Positions 52,245 through 60,533 of a stretch of 64,000 nucleotides of DNA are shown piece by piece. Position 1 is the first letter of the stretch; each line of letters starts with the position of its first letter. The position numbers were made by a program, and so were the translations under genes. A model generated the notes under the pieces. That model worked only from the letters and a program-made list of their open reading frames with translations, did not search any database and was not told where the DNA came from. Origin of the DNA: CAWDDG01 sp963801065 (GTDB lineage: Bacteria; Actinomycetota; Actinomycetes; Jiangellales; Jiangellaceae); contig CAWDDG010000008.1 of assembly GCA_963801065.1 (NCBI GenBank), forward strand, positions 124,001-188,000. The letters run 5' to 3'.

Positions 52245-52417
52245 CCCCCGATCCTCGCACCAACGCGACCGCTCTCACCCGGCCCGCCCGGAGGGCTGGC
52301 CTCGCACCAGGTCGCGTCCAACGCGCTCTTCCGCCGCTCGGAGGAAGTCACCCGCACGCCGTAGACGGGGTAGGCGCAATGTCGGCGGATGGCGATCTTC
52401 TCCGAGTCGGATCCGCC

Positions 52418-52800
52418 TCACGGAGCGACGTCTAGTGTGATGTCGGTCAGCCACAGCGCGTTCGGCGCCGACGCGGTGAACCGGCGGTGCACGAGGTCGT
52501 CGTGCACCGGCGGGCCGGCCTTGAGGGTCAGGCCCCGTTTGCCGGCGAACACCGACCAGATGCGCCGCTGAGAGCACAACTGGGCGACCCGGTTCTGTCC
52601 GGTGCGCACGCCCCGATGGCGAGTTCGTCGGCGATGACCGGTACCCGAAGCCGGGTCGTCGTGGTGGAGGTCCACCGCGGCGTTGATCAGGTGCGCATCG
52701 TCCCAGTCTCGCCGGCTGACCGGGTTGGCCTTCCACGCGTAGAACGCCTGCCTACTGAAGCCGAGCACCCGGCAGGTCACCGCGACAACCCAGCAGATGG
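52418..52800 (-). mobile_element. IS3-family transposase (OrfB) N-terminal remnant
   Basis: - strand reading VTCRVLGFSRQAFYAWKANPVSRRDWDDAHLINAA is the helix-turn-helix region typical of IS3-family OrfB. A frame change near 52640 (the other frame reads GFGYRSSPTNSP, equivalent to GYRFIADEL) leads to NRVAQLCSQRRIWSVF, KRGLT, GPPVHDDLVHRRFTASAPNALWLTDIT, the first Asp of the DDE catalytic triad being in LWLTDIT. The frame ends at 52424; the rest of the DDE domain and any terminal inverted repeats are missing. It is a dead element. Confidence 0.82.
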
Positions 52801-52864
52801 GGAGCAGGTATCGACCTTGACGCGGACGGCGACATAGCCTGACACGATGCGGTAGGAGGGAGGC

Positions 52865-53905
52865 GTCACGAGCCGAACCCGGATCCCGACCGAGCAGCCA
52901 GTCGCCGACGTCGAAATCGCCGCCTCGGCACGGCTGTTCGGCCGGCTGCGGCTCGGGCACGGTGCCTACCTGTCGCAGGGATTGGTGATCCGCTCCCACG
53001 AGGAGGCGGTCTCGATCGGTGCGGGCTCGGCGGTGCTCGAGAACTGCACGGTCATCGGCAGGCCCGGGATGGGGGTGGCGATCGGTCGGCGTACCGTGTT
53101 TGGGCACCGTTGCACGATCGTCGGCGCGACCATCGGTGACCTCTGCGAGATCGGCAACGGCTCGACGATGCTGCCCGGCTGCGTGCTCGGCGACCGCGTC
53201 TTCCTTGGGGAGGGCACGCTCGTACCCGCTGGCGCCCGCCTGCCGGACGCCAGCGTCTGGGTCGGCCGACCCGCCCGCAAACTGCGCGACGCCACCGACG
53301 CCGACGTCGACCGACTTCGCGGCCTGCGCGGCGGCGACCTGTCGATCCCCGACGAGCCCACCCTGGCCTACCACCCCGAGGAGCGCGACGCCGTGGGAAC
53401 CCTCTACGCCTACAAGGACCACACACCCGAGATCGGCCAGGGCACGGTGCTGTTCGACTCCGCCGAGGTCACCGGCGACGTCCGTATCGGCCGCGACTGC
53501 ATCATCGGCGCCGGCGTGAAGATCATCGGTGACAGCCACGGGCCGGTTCGCATCGGCGACCGGGTCCAGATACTCGAGAACACCGTCCTGCACCTGCTCC
53601 CCGATAACCAGCTGCTCGTCGGCGACGACTGCGTCATCGGTCCCGCTGCGATGATCCACGGCTGTGTGATTGGGGACGGCTGCGTGATCGAGCCCGGTGC
53701 GATCGTCTCGGACTGGTCCACCCTCGGCCACCACTGCCGCGTCACCGCTGGTGCTGTACTCGTGCAACGCTCGGAGTTCCCCGACCGATCCTTGATCTCG
53801 GGCTGCCTCGCGGAACGCACCGGCGAGACAAGGCCACCGCTCGACCGGCCGGCCTGGGCGCTGACCCACGAGGAGGTCGCCACCATCACGCGCGTCCGCC
53901 GCTGA
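52865..53905 (+). CDS. Left-handed beta-helix (hexapeptide repeat) protein, probable start codon GTC
   Basis: About 346 residues of two hexapeptide-repeat blocks (about 15-130 and 190-300; e.g. GAGSAVLENCTVIG, GVAIGRRTVFGHRCTIVGATIGDLCEIG, VRIGRDCIIGAGVKIIG, VIGDGCVIEPGAIVSDW) joined by a linker. The fold is that of gamma-carbonic anhydrases and acyl/nucleotidyl transferases; no catalytic set is clear, so function is open. Coding similarity begins upstream of the first usable starts (TTG 52979, GTG 52982), and an ideal AGGAGGGAGG site at 52854-52863 precedes GTC ACG AGC at 52865. This suggests a GTG start mutated or misread to GTC. An in-frame stop at 52853 excludes a longer gene. Confidence 0.75.
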   Translation, partial: VTSRTRIPTEQPVADVEIAASARLFGRLRLGHGAYLSQGLVIRSHEEAVSIGAGSAVLENCTVIGRPGMGVAIGRRTVFGHRCTIVGATIGDLCEIGNGSTMLPGCVLGDRVFLGEGTLVPAGARLPDASVWVGRPARKLRDATDADVDRLRGLRGGDLSIPDEPTLAYHPEERDAVGTLYAYKDHTPEIGQGTVLFDSAEVTGDVRIGRDCIIGAGVKIIGDSHGPVRIGDRVQILENTVLHLLPDNQLLVGDDCVIGPAAMIHGCVIGDGCVIEPGAIVSDWSTLGHHCRVTAGAVLVQRSEFPDRSLISGCLAERTGETRPPLDRPAWALTHEEVATITRVRR

Positions 53906-53916
53906 CCTCGCGCGGT

Positions 53917-54005
53917 GTCCATGCTGAGGTCTTCGATGTTGGCGACGCAGGCTTCGCCGACGCGCAGTCCGAGCATGCCCAGTAGCACGATCAGGGCAGC
54001 TCCTC
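53917..54005 (-). pseudogene. Tyrosine recombinase (phage-type integrase) scrap
   Basis: - strand reading ALIVLLGMLGLRVGEACVANIEDLS matches the stretch around the first catalytic Arg of XerC/D- and phage-type integrases (LLLYTGLRVSEL-like, here GLRVGEA). Only about 30 residues remain, partly overlapping the 3' end of the next gene. With the IS3 remnant on the other side it brackets the beta-helix gene with dead mobile sequences. Confidence 0.6.
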
Positions 54006-54701
54006 GGCGACCACGAGCCCCGGTGTTTCCGCGTGCTCGTTGCCGGGGTCCGGCGACGCGTCGGTGTCCGCCCGGCTGCGCCGCATCCAGAGCACGGTGA
54101 GCAGGACGCCACCGGCGAGTCCGCCGAGTCCCCACCAGATGCCGGCGAACGGGGACGCCTCCGCCGGCGCCGGCTCGGCGGGGGCGGGAGCGGGCTCGGC
54201 CGGGGCCGGCAGCGGTGCGCCCGCCACCCCGCTGAAGTCGCCCGCATCGCGGGAGGCCTCACCGACGCCGAGCTTGTCGAGCAGCGCCACAAGCTCGGCC
54301 GCCGACGCGGGCTGGTGCCACACGACCGGGCTGTCCCAGTTCATCCCGCTCTCGCCGGAGACCTGCGTCGCGATCCAGGGTGCGCCCTTGCCCTCCAGGT
54401 AGATGTGGTCGACCCGCCACGGCGTGACGTCGTGGATCAACCAGGTGACCGTCACTCCGGGGCCGTTGTCGTGGCCCAGTCCCGACTGGTCCACCTTGCC
54501 GGTCCCGGTCTCGCTCTCGATCCCGACCAGGTCGGCGAGGGCGTCGTACTCCGGGTCGGTGTAGTAGAGCGAGGCGGTCTTCCCCTCGCCGGGCACCGAC
54601 AGCAGTGCGCTGGTCGGCCCGCCCGCGGATGCGGGTCTGGACAGCATCAGGGACGCCGCGACCAGGAGGGCGACGGTGAGAGATGCGCGGAATCGGTGCA
54701 C
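53991..54701 (-). CDS. Secreted/membrane-anchored hypothetical protein of the sigma-factor operon
   Basis: 236 residues from GTG 54701 with GAGGAGG upstream. A signal peptide (LTVALLVAASLMLSRPASA) precedes an external domain (about 30-165; TASLYYTDPEYDALADLVGIE, VTVTWLIHDVTPWRVDHIYLE, WDSPVVWHQPA), a Pro/Ala/Glu linker and a C-terminal transmembrane helix (GIWWGLGGLAGGVLLTVLW) with a short cytoplasmic tail. I recognise no enzyme motif. It is downstream of and co-directional with the anti-sigma-like and sigma genes, so it may be a regulated surface protein. The 3' end runs into the integrase scrap, so the last residues may be acquired. Confidence 0.65.
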   Translation of the reverse strand: MHRFRASLTVALLVAASLMLSRPASAGGPTSALLSVPGEGKTASLYYTDPEYDALADLVGIESETGTGKVDQSGLGHDNGPGVTVTWLIHDVTPWRVDHIYLEGKGAPWIATQVSGESGMNWDSPVVWHQPASAAELVALLDKLGVGEASRDAGDFSGVAGAPLPAPAEPAPAPAEPAPAEASPFAGIWWGLGGLAGGVLLTVLWMRRSRADTDASPDPGNEHAETPGLVVAEELP

Positions 54702-54759
54702 GGCTGCCTCCTCGGGACGGGTGTCTGTGTTACACCGCCACGCACCTGCGGGGTTCCCG

Positions 54760-55545
54760 TCAGTCGACCGTGACGCTCGACTCCGCGATCTCGACGGCAC
54801 GCTCGAGGCTCAGGTCACCTTCGAGTCGCAGGGTCGTGACGTCGTCCAGCCAGATCAGCGTGTGTCCGGCCAGGCGGGCCGACTCGGTCCGCCGGCTGCC
54901 GTCGGGCTCGAGCAACACGACCTCGTGGGGCTCTTCGAACCACAGCGCGTCGGTCCCGCCGACCGCGGCGTAGAAGACGCCCGGCGCGCGCTTGAGGACA
55001 GAGAAGTCATATCTCGCGTCGAACTGGTCGAGGCGCACGACGCCGTCCTCGTCGGTCGCCCAGCTCATCGACACCAGCCGCCTGTCGGGCGAGACCTCGA
55101 CCCCGTCGGGGGCGCCGAGCTCCTCCGGCACCGACAGCGTGAAGGCGACCGCGGCTGCGGCCTCCGACACCGACCGGTCCTCCGCCACCTCGGGCGGCGG
55201 CGGCGCGGCACCGGGCCCGGATGAGCCCCGCTCCACCAGCACCCCTCCGAAGCCGAACCAGTCGGCGACGGCCGCGCGCACCGGTGGTGTCGCCAGCAGT
55301 GCGAGCAGGACCGCGCCGACCACCACCGCGACCCGGCGGCGTCGGGACGCGACGCTGTCCGCCACCCGGCGTCCGGCGTGACGCCACATCCGGGTCCACG
55401 CGTGGGCCGGCCGGTCGGCTGCGGGCAGCTCCGCGACCCGGTCCATCACGGCGGTCGTCAGGCCCTCCGAGGGCGCGGGTGGGTCGATCACGCGACCCAG
55501 CGTCGACAGGTCGCGGACCAGGTCGTCGTACCTGCCCTCAGCCAC
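54760..55545 (-). CDS. Membrane protein, probable anti-sigma factor
   Basis: 261 residues: an N-terminal cytoplasmic part of about 70 residues, one transmembrane helix (VAVVVGAVLLALLATPPVRAAVADWFGFGG) and a large external domain (about 115-261) rich in beta sequence (DGVEVSPDRRLVSMSW, LWFEEPHEVVLLEPDG, GHTLIWLDDVTTLRLEG). No zinc-binding HxxxCxxC motif is present. The call is from position: its GTG overlaps the sigma gene stop by 8 bases, the usual sigma/anti-sigma arrangement, and the topology fits a signal-sensing inhibitor. It could instead be only a co-regulated membrane protein. Confidence 0.6.
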   Translation of the reverse strand: MAEGRYDDLVRDLSTLGRVIDPPAPSEGLTTAVMDRVAELPAADRPAHAWTRMWRHAGRRVADSVASRRRRVAVVVGAVLLALLATPPVRAAVADWFGFGGVLVERGSSGPGAAPPPPEVAEDRSVSEAAAAVAFTLSVPEELGAPDGVEVSPDRRLVSMSWATDEDGVVRLDQFDARYDFSVLKRAPGVFYAAVGGTDALWFEEPHEVVLLEPDGSRRTESARLAGHTLIWLDDVTTLRLEGDLSLERAVEIAESSVTVD

Positions 55546-56104
55546 CCTGCTTCACCTCCCTCGTCCGGTCCTGGCTCGCCTCGGTGTCCAGCACGTCCCT
55601 GAGCTTGATCAGGGCTCGGCGCAGGCGCGACTTCACCGTCCCGCGCGGCCAGCCGAGGACCGCCGCGGTCTCGGCCTCGTCGAGGTCGAGGAGGTAGCGG
55701 CAGGTCACCACCAGCCGGTGCTCGGGGGAGAGCCGGGCCAGCCCCCGCACGAGCGCGGACTGCCGCTCCTGCGACAGCAGCGCGTCGGCGGGGTCGTCGG
55801 GCCGGGCGAGGAGCAGCGGCTGGGACTGCTCCCACGCCCGGCGTTCCCGCGCCACGCGCCGGCCTGAGGCGCGGTGCAGGTTGTGGGTCTCGTTGGCGAC
55901 GATGCGCAGCAGCCAGGGGCGGAACGGCGCCCCGGGGTGGAAGCGATCCAGGGCGGCGTACGCCTTGACGAACGCCTCCTGCACGACGTCCTCCGCTTCC
56001 CCGCCCGCGCCGAGTAGGGCGGCGGTGCGGATCGCCACCGGGGCATGGCGACTCACGAGCTCCGCGTACGCGTCACGGTCACCACCGCGCACCCGGGCCA
56101 GCAT
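55538..56104 (-). CDS. ECF-type RNA polymerase sigma factor
   Basis: 188 residues. Region 2 includes DAYAELVSRHAPVAIRTAALLGAGGEAEDVVQEAFVKAYAAL, RFHPGAPFRPWLLRIVANETHNL (core binding and -10 recognition); region 4 is ALVRGLARLSPEHRLVVTCRYLLDLDEAETAAVLGWPRGTVKSRLRRAL, a helix-turn-helix for -35 recognition. It belongs to the SigE/RpoE-like ECF class. Start ATG 56104. It heads an operon with the anti-sigma-like and secreted genes; the regulon is unknown. Confidence 0.92.
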   Translation of the reverse strand: MLARVRGGDRDAYAELVSRHAPVAIRTAALLGAGGEAEDVVQEAFVKAYAALDRFHPGAPFRPWLLRIVANETHNLHRASGRRVARERRAWEQSQPLLLARPDDPADALLSQERQSALVRGLARLSPEHRLVVTCRYLLDLDEAETAAVLGWPRGTVKSRLRRALIKLRDVLDTEASQDRTREVKQGG

Positions 56105-56479
56105 CTCGGCGTCTTCCGGGCCGGTGTTCAGGTTGGGTGTCCCTCTCCTCGGTCGACCTGTCTACACCGCCGCGGCCTCGGAGGTTCCCGCCGGCTCGTC
56201 CGGTGTCAACGGTGGCTGGCGAACCAGGGGTTGGAGGTCGATGTACTCGACGTCGGACATCATGCCCTCGTAGTCGGCCATGTCCGGCGGCGCTCCGTCT
56301 CGCCACCCCACTACCGCACACACCTCTGGCATGTAAGGCCCATAGGTCGCATGTGACTTCACAAGTGCCCTGTGGCGGCGACCTGCGGGTGCGTATTCGT
56401 GGAAGCAGCCTGGAGTCATCGGAATGCCAGGCGGCCAGGTGTAGCCGCAATACGTATCCGATATCTATACTCGCTTGAC
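56105..56479. other. 375-base divergent intergenic region; weak 85-codon frame and the padR promoter
   Basis: Between the divergent sigma and PadR genes. A - strand frame at 56162-56419 (85 codons; YGPYMPEVCAVVGWRDGAPPDMADYEGMM) has a codon pattern that could be real, but I recognise nothing in it and it has no clear ribosome site. Near the PadR end are a -10 (TATACT, 56466-56471), the palindrome ATACGTAT (56450-56457) and GATATC (56460-56465), discussed with the PadR gene. Confidence 0.35.
56450..56471 (+). promoter_or_regulatory. Promoter and operator-like palindromes for a leaderless padR transcript
   Basis: TATACT (56466-56471) is 8 bases before the PadR ATG (56480) and there is no ribosome binding site, which implies a leaderless mRNA. 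ATACGTAT (56450-56457) and GATATC (56460-56465) lie just upstream and are overlapped by an imperfect GTAT...ATAC dyad. PadR proteins usually repress their own operon by binding such AT-rich dyads, so this is a good autoregulation candidate. Confidence 0.5.
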
Positions 56480-57004
56480 ATGAGAGAGGTGTTCTTGGCC
56501 CTGCTGGCCGGTGCCGGCGGCCACGGCTACGAGATCAAGCGGGCACTGGAGGAGGAGTTCGGGTCGACGATGCCGGCACTGAACTCGGGTCAGCTGTACT
56601 CGGCGCTGGCGCGCCTGGACCGGGAAGGACTCGTCACCGGCGAGGACGTCGACGGCGACGGCCGCGGGAAGCGGGTGTACGAACTCACCGACCGGGGCCG
56701 CGTCGCTCTGGCCGAGTGGCTGGAGACGCCGGTCCCCGGGGTCCGGCTCCGTGACGAGTTCTTCATGAAGTTCGCGATCGCGACCTCGGTCGGACTCGCG
56801 GAGCCCGCGCGATTGATCGAGCTGCAGCGACGAGAGCACCTGCAGTCGCTGCGCGACCTTGACGCCCGGTTGACCTCCGGCGTGGACAAGGTCGCGGGTG
56901 AGTTGCTCATCGAAGGCGCGGTCTTGCACCTGAAGGCGGATCTGGAGTGGCTGGACCTGATCGAGCACCAGGTGCACCTCGGGAACGTCGGAGGGGGCCG
57001 CTGA
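56480..57004 (+). CDS. PadR-family transcriptional regulator
   Basis: 174 residues. The N-terminal winged helix (MREVFLALLAGAGGHGYEIKRALEEEFGSTMPALNSGQLYSALARLDREGLVTGE...GKRVYELTDRGRVALAEWL) is the PadR signature; the C-terminal helices (about 95-174) form the dimerisation region. ATG 56480 is at the predicted transcription start. The stop overlaps the ABC ATPase start by one base (TGATG), so regulator and transporter are one operon. PadR regulators often sense toxic compounds exported by the linked transporter; that is an inference here. Confidence 0.92.
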   Translation: MREVFLALLAGAGGHGYEIKRALEEEFGSTMPALNSGQLYSALARLDREGLVTGEDVDGDGRGKRVYELTDRGRVALAEWLETPVPGVRLRDEFFMKFAIATSVGLAEPARLIELQRREHLQSLRDLDARLTSGVDKVAGELLIEGAVLHLKADLEWLDLIEHQVHLGNVGGGR

Positions 57005-57735
57005 TGGGGGCGCTGCTGGAAGCACGCGGGTTGACGCGCAGCTATGGCGAGGGTTCCGCGCGAATGGAGGTGCTCCGTGGCGTCGAGCTGCGCGTGGAGA
57101 GGGGTGAGTTCGTCGCGATCATGGGCCCGAGCGGCAGTGGCAAGTCGACGCTGCTCAATGCGTTGGCGGGGCTCGACCGGCCGACGTCGGGCGAGGTCTG
57201 GCTCGAGGGCCGGCGGGTCGACACCATGAGTGAGACCGCCCTCGCCCGCTTCCGGCGCACGAGGGTCGGGTTCGTGTTCCAGTCGTTCAACCTGCTCCCC
57301 ACCCTCAGCGCGGTGGAGAACGTCGAGCTCCCACTGCTGCTGGCCGGGCGCGGCAGGCGGACGGCTCGCAGGATGGCGACCGGCCTCCTTGACGACCTGG
57401 GCCTGGGAGCGAGGCCGGACGCTGCCCCGTCGCAGCTCTCCGGTGGGCAGCAGCAGCGGGTTGCCCTGGCGAGAGCGCTCGCCAACGGTCCCGACATCGT
57501 GATGGGCGACGAGCCCACTGGCAATCTCGACTCGGTCGCGAGCCGCGAAGTGCTCGGCCTGTTCGCCGCGGCACGTGACCGCGGCCAGACCCTGCTGGTG
57601 GTCACCCACGACGCGCGGGTCGCCGCCGCGGCCGACCGCATGATCACCCTGCGTGACGGACTCGTCGTCGAGGAGGCGCAACTGCAGCCGCCGCGCCCGG
57701 TCACGCTGCCCTTCGACCCGCCGAGACGGTCATGA
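57004..57735 (+). CDS. ABC transporter ATP-binding protein (MacB/LolD-type)
   Basis: 243 residues with all ABC ATPase motifs: Walker A MGPSGSGKSTLLNALAG (about 41-57), Q-loop FVFQSFNLLPTLSAVENVELPL, signature LSGGQQQRVALARAL, Walker B IVMGDEPTGNLDS and the H-loop VVTHDARVA. The Q-loop text and TGNLD are typical of the MacB/FtsE/LolD group, which pairs with FtsX-like permeases, exactly as here. It overlaps both neighbours (TGATG and ATGA). Confidence 0.95.
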   Translation: MGALLEARGLTRSYGEGSARMEVLRGVELRVERGEFVAIMGPSGSGKSTLLNALAGLDRPTSGEVWLEGRRVDTMSETALARFRRTRVGFVFQSFNLLPTLSAVENVELPLLLAGRGRRTARRMATGLLDDLGLGARPDAAPSQLSGGQQQRVALARALANGPDIVMGDEPTGNLDSVASREVLGLFAAARDRGQTLLVVTHDARVAAAADRMITLRDGLVVEEAQLQPPRPVTLPFDPPRRS

Positions 57736-59486
57736 CCCTCACGCTCCTCAAGCTCGCCTTCGGTGGGATCCGGGCCCGGCTCCTGGCCAGCCTGTTCACC
57801 GTGCTCCTCGCCGCAACGGCGACCACCACGATCGTGCTCGCACTCGAGGTCGGCCGCACCGTCGACGATCCGTGGCGACGCACCTTCCAGGCCGCACGCG
57901 GCGCGGACGTGCTGGCCATCGTTCCGACTGTCGACGACGCGCGAGCCGTCGCCGGGCGGAGCGGCGTCGCGGAGTCCGACGACCCGACGCCGATCACCGA
58001 TACCGAGGTACACCTGCGCGGCGGGTCCGAGACCATCCTCATCGCCGGACTCGTCGGCCAGCCCAGGTTGAACATCCCCGTCGGGGTCGCCGGTACGAGC
58101 AGGCCAGGCTCGGGCGTTGTCCTCGAACGCAGCCTCGCCGAGGTGCTCGGAATCGGCATCGGCGACGTCGTGCGGCTCGACTCCGCGCGTGGACCCGTCG
58201 TGCTCGACGTCGTCGGCACCGCGATCATTCCCAGCCAATCGCGGTATCCCCGCCAGACACCCGGCCTGGCCTGGGTGTCGCGCTCGACCCTGGAGGCGGT
58301 CCAGCCGGACCTGACCCGGTGGCGGTGGACGCAACCGGTGCGTCTGGCCGACCCCGCACGAGCGGCGGCCTTCGCCGCCGGCGTCCTGGCCTCGTTCCCG
58401 CCGCAGACGGTCGCGGCATTCACTGCGGACGACCAACGCGACAGCGTGCTCACGGAGACCCAACCCACCATCGTGCTCCTCACCGCCTACACAGTCGCGC
58501 TGCTCGCCGTGGTCTTCGCAGAGATCGCCATCCTCATCGGTGCGCGGGCCAGCCAGCAGCGCCGCGAGATCGGGCTCGCCAAGGCCGTCGGACTCACCCC
58601 CCGCCAGGTCTCACTGACCTTCGCCATCGAGACCGTTGCGCTCGGAGTGGCGGGGCTTCTCGTCGGCTTCGTCGTGGGCATGCTCCTGGCCCCGACGCTG
58701 GCGGCGCCGACGCTCGCCACCCTCCTCGGCGCGCCGAGCATCGCGCCGAACCCCAGCGACCTCGGCGTTGCGGCGGTGCCGGTCCTCTTGATCATGGCCG
58801 TCGGCGCGTGGGCCTCGACCCGGCGGCGCAGTCGACTCACCGTGGTCGACGCGATCCGCGCCGGCGTGGGCGCACCCGGTGCGAGCTCGCGTCTGGCCCG
58901 GCTCGCCCAGACGATAGGCCTCCCGCTCGCGGTGGTTTTGGGTCTGAAGGACACCCTCGCCCAGCGTGGCCGAGCCCTCCTGCTCGCCGCCTCCATCGCC
59001 GTCACCACCGCCGCCGTCGTGTTCGCGCTGTGCATGAAGGCCACCCTGGATGCGCAACCGGCCGGCGAGGCCAGCGACGTGCCGGACAGCCTCCCGATCC
59101 TCGTCTACACCCTCGACGGGGTGCTGCTGATGATCGCGTTGACCACCCTCGTCGCGGTCGCCAGCCTCGCTGTCCGCGAGCGGGTCCGGGACCTCGGCGT
59201 CATGCGCACGCTCGGGTTCACCCCGGGACAGGTCACCTCGGGCCTGGTTGGCTCCCATCTGACCGTCGCGGTCGTCGCCGCCGTCATCTCGATCCCGCTG
59301 GGAATCGGCTTGTACCGGGGTGTATACGCCATGGCAGGCGGCGATGCCGCCGACCTCGTCCTGGCCCCGTGGTGGTGGCTCGCACTGGTACCCGTCGCGA
59401 CCGCCGCGGCCGTGGTAATCACCATAGGCGGACCGGCGTGGCTCACCGCACGGGCGCCGGTCGTCGAAGCGCTGCGGTACGAGTGA
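57732..59486 (+). CDS. ABC transporter permease (FtsX/MacB-like, two permease modules)
   Basis: 584 residues: an N-terminal helix (LLASLFTVLLAATATTTIVLALEV), a large extracytoplasmic domain (about 45-240), then three helices of the first FtsX module (LLTAYTVALLAVVFAEIAILIG...RREIGLAKAVGLTPRQV...AIETVALGVAGLLVGFVVG), a short link, and a second module with the same design (RDLGVMRTLGFTPGQV). The REIG.LKA.G and GVMR.LGF cytoplasmic motifs contact the ATPase. Probably an exporter or surface-remodelling pump. ATGA overlap with the ATPase gene. Substrate unknown. Confidence 0.92.
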   Translation: MTLTLLKLAFGGIRARLLASLFTVLLAATATTTIVLALEVGRTVDDPWRRTFQAARGADVLAIVPTVDDARAVAGRSGVAESDDPTPITDTEVHLRGGSETILIAGLVGQPRLNIPVGVAGTSRPGSGVVLERSLAEVLGIGIGDVVRLDSARGPVVLDVVGTAIIPSQSRYPRQTPGLAWVSRSTLEAVQPDLTRWRWTQPVRLADPARAAAFAAGVLASFPPQTVAAFTADDQRDSVLTETQPTIVLLTAYTVALLAVVFAEIAILIGARASQQRREIGLAKAVGLTPRQVSLTFAIETVALGVAGLLVGFVVGMLLAPTLAAPTLATLLGAPSIAPNPSDLGVAAVPVLLIMAVGAWASTRRRSRLTVVDAIRAGVGAPGASSRLARLAQTIGLPLAVVLGLKDTLAQRGRALLLAASIAVTTAAVVFALCMKATLDAQPAGEASDVPDSLPILVYTLDGVLLMIALTTLVAVASLAVRERVRDLGVMRTLGFTPGQVTSGLVGSHLTVAVVAAVISIPLGIGLYRGVYAMAGGDAADLVLAPWWWLALVPVATAAAVVITIGGPAWLTARAPVVEALRYE

Positions 59487-59531
59487 CCGGCCGGCTGACC
59501 TGTCTTCGATCCGTCGCCGGTCGACGTCCGG

Positions 59532-59552
59532 CACGCTCAGCCGCTGAGTGTG
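59532..59552. terminator. Possible hairpin terminator between convergent genes
   Basis: CACGCTCAG and CTGAGTGTG pair over 9 bases (one G-T) around CCG, in the 133-base gap between the convergent permease and hydrolase genes. It is short and lacks a T tract, so the call is tentative. Confidence 0.4.
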
Positions 59553-59619
59553 GCTGCGCTCGCCGACTCTGCCGATGGTGGTGAGCTGGTTGGGCAACTT
59601 CGCGTCAACGGCATGTGCA

Positions 59620-60477
59620 CTACTTGGCGAAGTCGGCGATCTCGTCAGCCAGTCGGCCTGGCTGATCGAGAGAGATGAACGTGCCGGCGTTGGGCACCTC
59701 GACCAGCCGAGCATCAGGGAAGACCGATGCCAGTCGACGGCCGAGCGCGATCTTGAAGAACCGGTCAGACGGCGCCCACGCGATCAGGACCGGCTTGTCG
59801 AACTTGTGTAGCCGGGTGGCCACATCGGCCAGGTCTTCGGGTCGCCAACCGCGAAGCAGGCTGGTCGTGTCGTGCCGTATGCCTGCGTCGGAAAGGTAGG
59901 GACGGATCCAGCCCGCGGTGTCCTCGGCAGTGAGCGGGCGTCGGACGAGCGGTCCGAAGCCCAGCGGGCCGTTGCGCAATGCGGCCGGGCGCATGGTCTG
60001 CAGTACGAGCCGAGCCGCACCGGGATGCCGGCCGAGTCGGAAGAGCAGGTTGAACGGGAACGGCGGGAACGTGTCGAAGGCGTCGCAGTTCGTCAGCACG
60101 AGTCGACCAATTCGCATCGGGTCCTCGTCGATGACGAACTGGGACACCGCGCCGCCCGTGTCGTTGCCGACGAGCACGACATCGTCCAAATCGAACCGGG
60201 CCAGGAAGTCGAGCACGACTTTTGCGACACCGCGTGGCGACAGGTCAGCGTCCGGCTTCATCGCAACGGTGTGAGCGGCGAGCGGCCACGTCGGGGCGAA
60301 CGCGCGGAAGCCACGCTCACCCAGTCGCTCGGGCACGTCGGCCCACAACGCGTCGTCGACGAGGAATCCGTGGACGAACACGACTGGTCGCCCGTCCTCT
60401 GGGCCGGCGACCCGGTAATGGATCGTGCCGGCCTTGAGGTCGACGGGCCGGCGTTCGGCGATTTGTGGTCCAGACAC
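59620..60477 (-). CDS. Alpha/beta-hydrolase fold protein with Asp nucleophile position and no catalytic His
   Basis: 285 residues. The oxyanion loop is VVFVHGFLVDDALW (about 32-45); the nucleophile elbow is VLVGNDTGGAV with Asp106, as in haloalkane dehalogenases and epoxide hydrolases. The region usually bearing the catalytic His (AGHF) reads VPNAGTFISLDQPGRLADEI, with Thr266 in its place. The protein may therefore be inactive or belong to a subfamily with another chemistry. GTG 60477. It is divergent from a TetR gene with only 55 bases between, so TetR probably controls it. Confidence 0.85.
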   Translation of the reverse strand: MSGPQIAERRPVDLKAGTIHYRVAGPEDGRPVVFVHGFLVDDALWADVPERLGERGFRAFAPTWPLAAHTVAMKPDADLSPRGVAKVVLDFLARFDLDDVVLVGNDTGGAVSQFVIDEDPMRIGRLVLTNCDAFDTFPPFPFNLLFRLGRHPGAARLVLQTMRPAALRNGPLGFGPLVRRPLTAEDTAGWIRPYLSDAGIRHDTTSLLRGWRPEDLADVATRLHKFDKPVLIAWAPSDRFFKIALGRRLASVFPDARLVEVPNAGTFISLDQPGRLADEIADFAK

Positions 60478-60500
60478 GAGTGGCCTCCGCTACTGTTGCA

Positions 60501-60533
60501 TACACGATGTACGTAACTTACAGACAGGTTGTA
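60501..60533. promoter_or_regulatory. Operator-like dyads between divergent hydrolase and TetR genes
   Basis: The 55-base gap contains TACAcgaTGTA (60501-60511), GTAAcTTAC (60513-60521) and TACAgacaggtTGTA (60519-60533), the last touching the TetR ATG. Clustered dyads in a short divergent gap are what a TetR-family autorepressor usually binds. No ribosome site is visible for the TetR gene, so its mRNA may be leaderless. Confidence 0.5.

Noticed and set aside
57653..59584. A 643-codon + frame overlapping the ABC permease
   Set aside because: Almost entirely Arg/Gly/Ala/His text, the +2 shadow of the FtsX-like gene.
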